From Rhizobium sullae (GTDB lineage: Bacteria > Pseudomonadota > Alphaproteobacteria > Rhizobiales > Rhizobiaceae), in contig NZ_CP104143.1 of assembly GCF_025200715.1 (NCBI RefSeq), positions 1,054,001 to 1,118,000 of the forward strand: a DNA stretch of 64,000 nt, in the 5' to 3' direction. Position 1 is the first letter of the stretch. Every line of letters starts with the position of its first letter. Of the stretch, positions 63,815 to 64,000 are shown piece by piece. The translations under genes were made by a program, and so were the position numbers. The notes beneath the pieces are model-generated. The model worked only from the letters and a program-made list of their open reading frames with translations. It was not told the DNA's origin and did no database searches.

Positions 63815-64000
63815 AACGCGCGAGCATCGGTCCGGTCAGCAGGATCATCACGAATCGCCCCACCTGCATCGCCATGACGAAGGGCAGGTCGACATCGCTG
63901 GAGGCGGCAATGATGGCAACTGAATCCGCGCCGCCGGGACTGGTGGCGAGATAGGCCGTCAGGGGATCGACGCCGGCGAATTTGTGCAGCGCCACGGCCA
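63774..64000 (-). CDS. AbrB-family membrane protein (partial, runs off the window)
   Basis: Only the C-terminal part is present. DPLTAYLATSPGGADSVAII followed by FVMAMQVGRFVMILLTGPML resembles the second half of the AbrB (formerly ammonia monooxygenase-like) membrane protein family, which has a duplicated region ending in a conserved Pro-Gly motif. The physiological role is not settled. The 3' end overlaps the convergent AraC gene by 41 bases. The remainder lies to the right of the window. Confidence 0.75.
   Translation of the reverse strand, partial: AVALHKFAGVDPLTAYLATSPGGADSVAIIAASSDVDLPFVMAMQVGRFVMILLTGPMLARFIARKSGLAENPA

Overview
This window looks like chromosomal DNA of an alphaproteobacterium in the order Rhizobiales, most likely the family Rhizobiaceae (Rhizobium, Agrobacterium or Sinorhizobium type). 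I base this on GC-rich codon use, the rhizobial order of the division and cell-wall (dcw) genes, an FtsZ with a very long C-terminal linker, several TTG and GTG starts behind good Shine-Dalgarno sites, and intergenic palindromic mosaics of the kind described in rhizobia. No database search was possible, so the taxonomy is an inference.

Layout. Positions 1-8000 hold a truncated serine hydrolase, a lipoprotein lytic transglycosylase, a LysE exporter, PPi-dependent phosphofructokinase, a TerB/J-domain protein overlapping an AmpD-like amidase, a second transglycosylase and an FAD oxidoreductase. The RNase P RNA gene (8049-8446), which has no protein product, sits just before the dcw cluster. The dcw cluster runs mraZ-rsmH-ftsL-ftsI-murE-murF-mraY-murD-ftsW-murG-murC-murB (8865-22717) with gaps of a few bases or 4-base overlaps. 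It ends in a strong terminator and is then broken by an inserted block: an MHS-type transporter, a wrecked lysR gene and aqpZ. It resumes as ddl-ftsQ-ftsA-ftsZ (25695-30626), followed by lpxC, bamD, recN and ligA. Together these make the UDP-MurNAc-pentapeptide and lipid II, polymerise septal wall, build the Z-ring, commit to lipid A, assemble outer-membrane proteins and repair or ligate DNA.

From 37 kb to 54 kb there is a mixed housekeeping and accessory stretch: an acetyltransferase, an exonuclease, CreA, a CheW/MCP pair, Sco, a flavin monooxygenase, PrmA, aminopeptidase P, AzlCD, DUF2164, nicotinamidase, a siderophore-interacting reductase, DUF488, small membrane or exported proteins, and UvrD/PcrA carrying an in-frame palindromic insertion. 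From 54.5 to 59 kb is an RND efflux operon whose ribosome-binding site and start codon are tandemly duplicated. At 59-60.2 kb a parDE toxin-antitoxin pair lies between two decayed integrase 3' ends. The right end holds a lone flagellin, an OmpA-like lipoprotein, a DUF2000 gene divergent from an AraC regulator, and a truncated AbrB-family membrane protein.

I did not find a complete novel system such as a phage-defence island, CRISPR array or biosynthetic cluster. The most unusual items are the uvrD insertion, the integrase-flanked parDE, the duplicated translation start of the efflux operon, the interruption of the dcw cluster, and two very small genes at 44722-44895 and 51350-51454.
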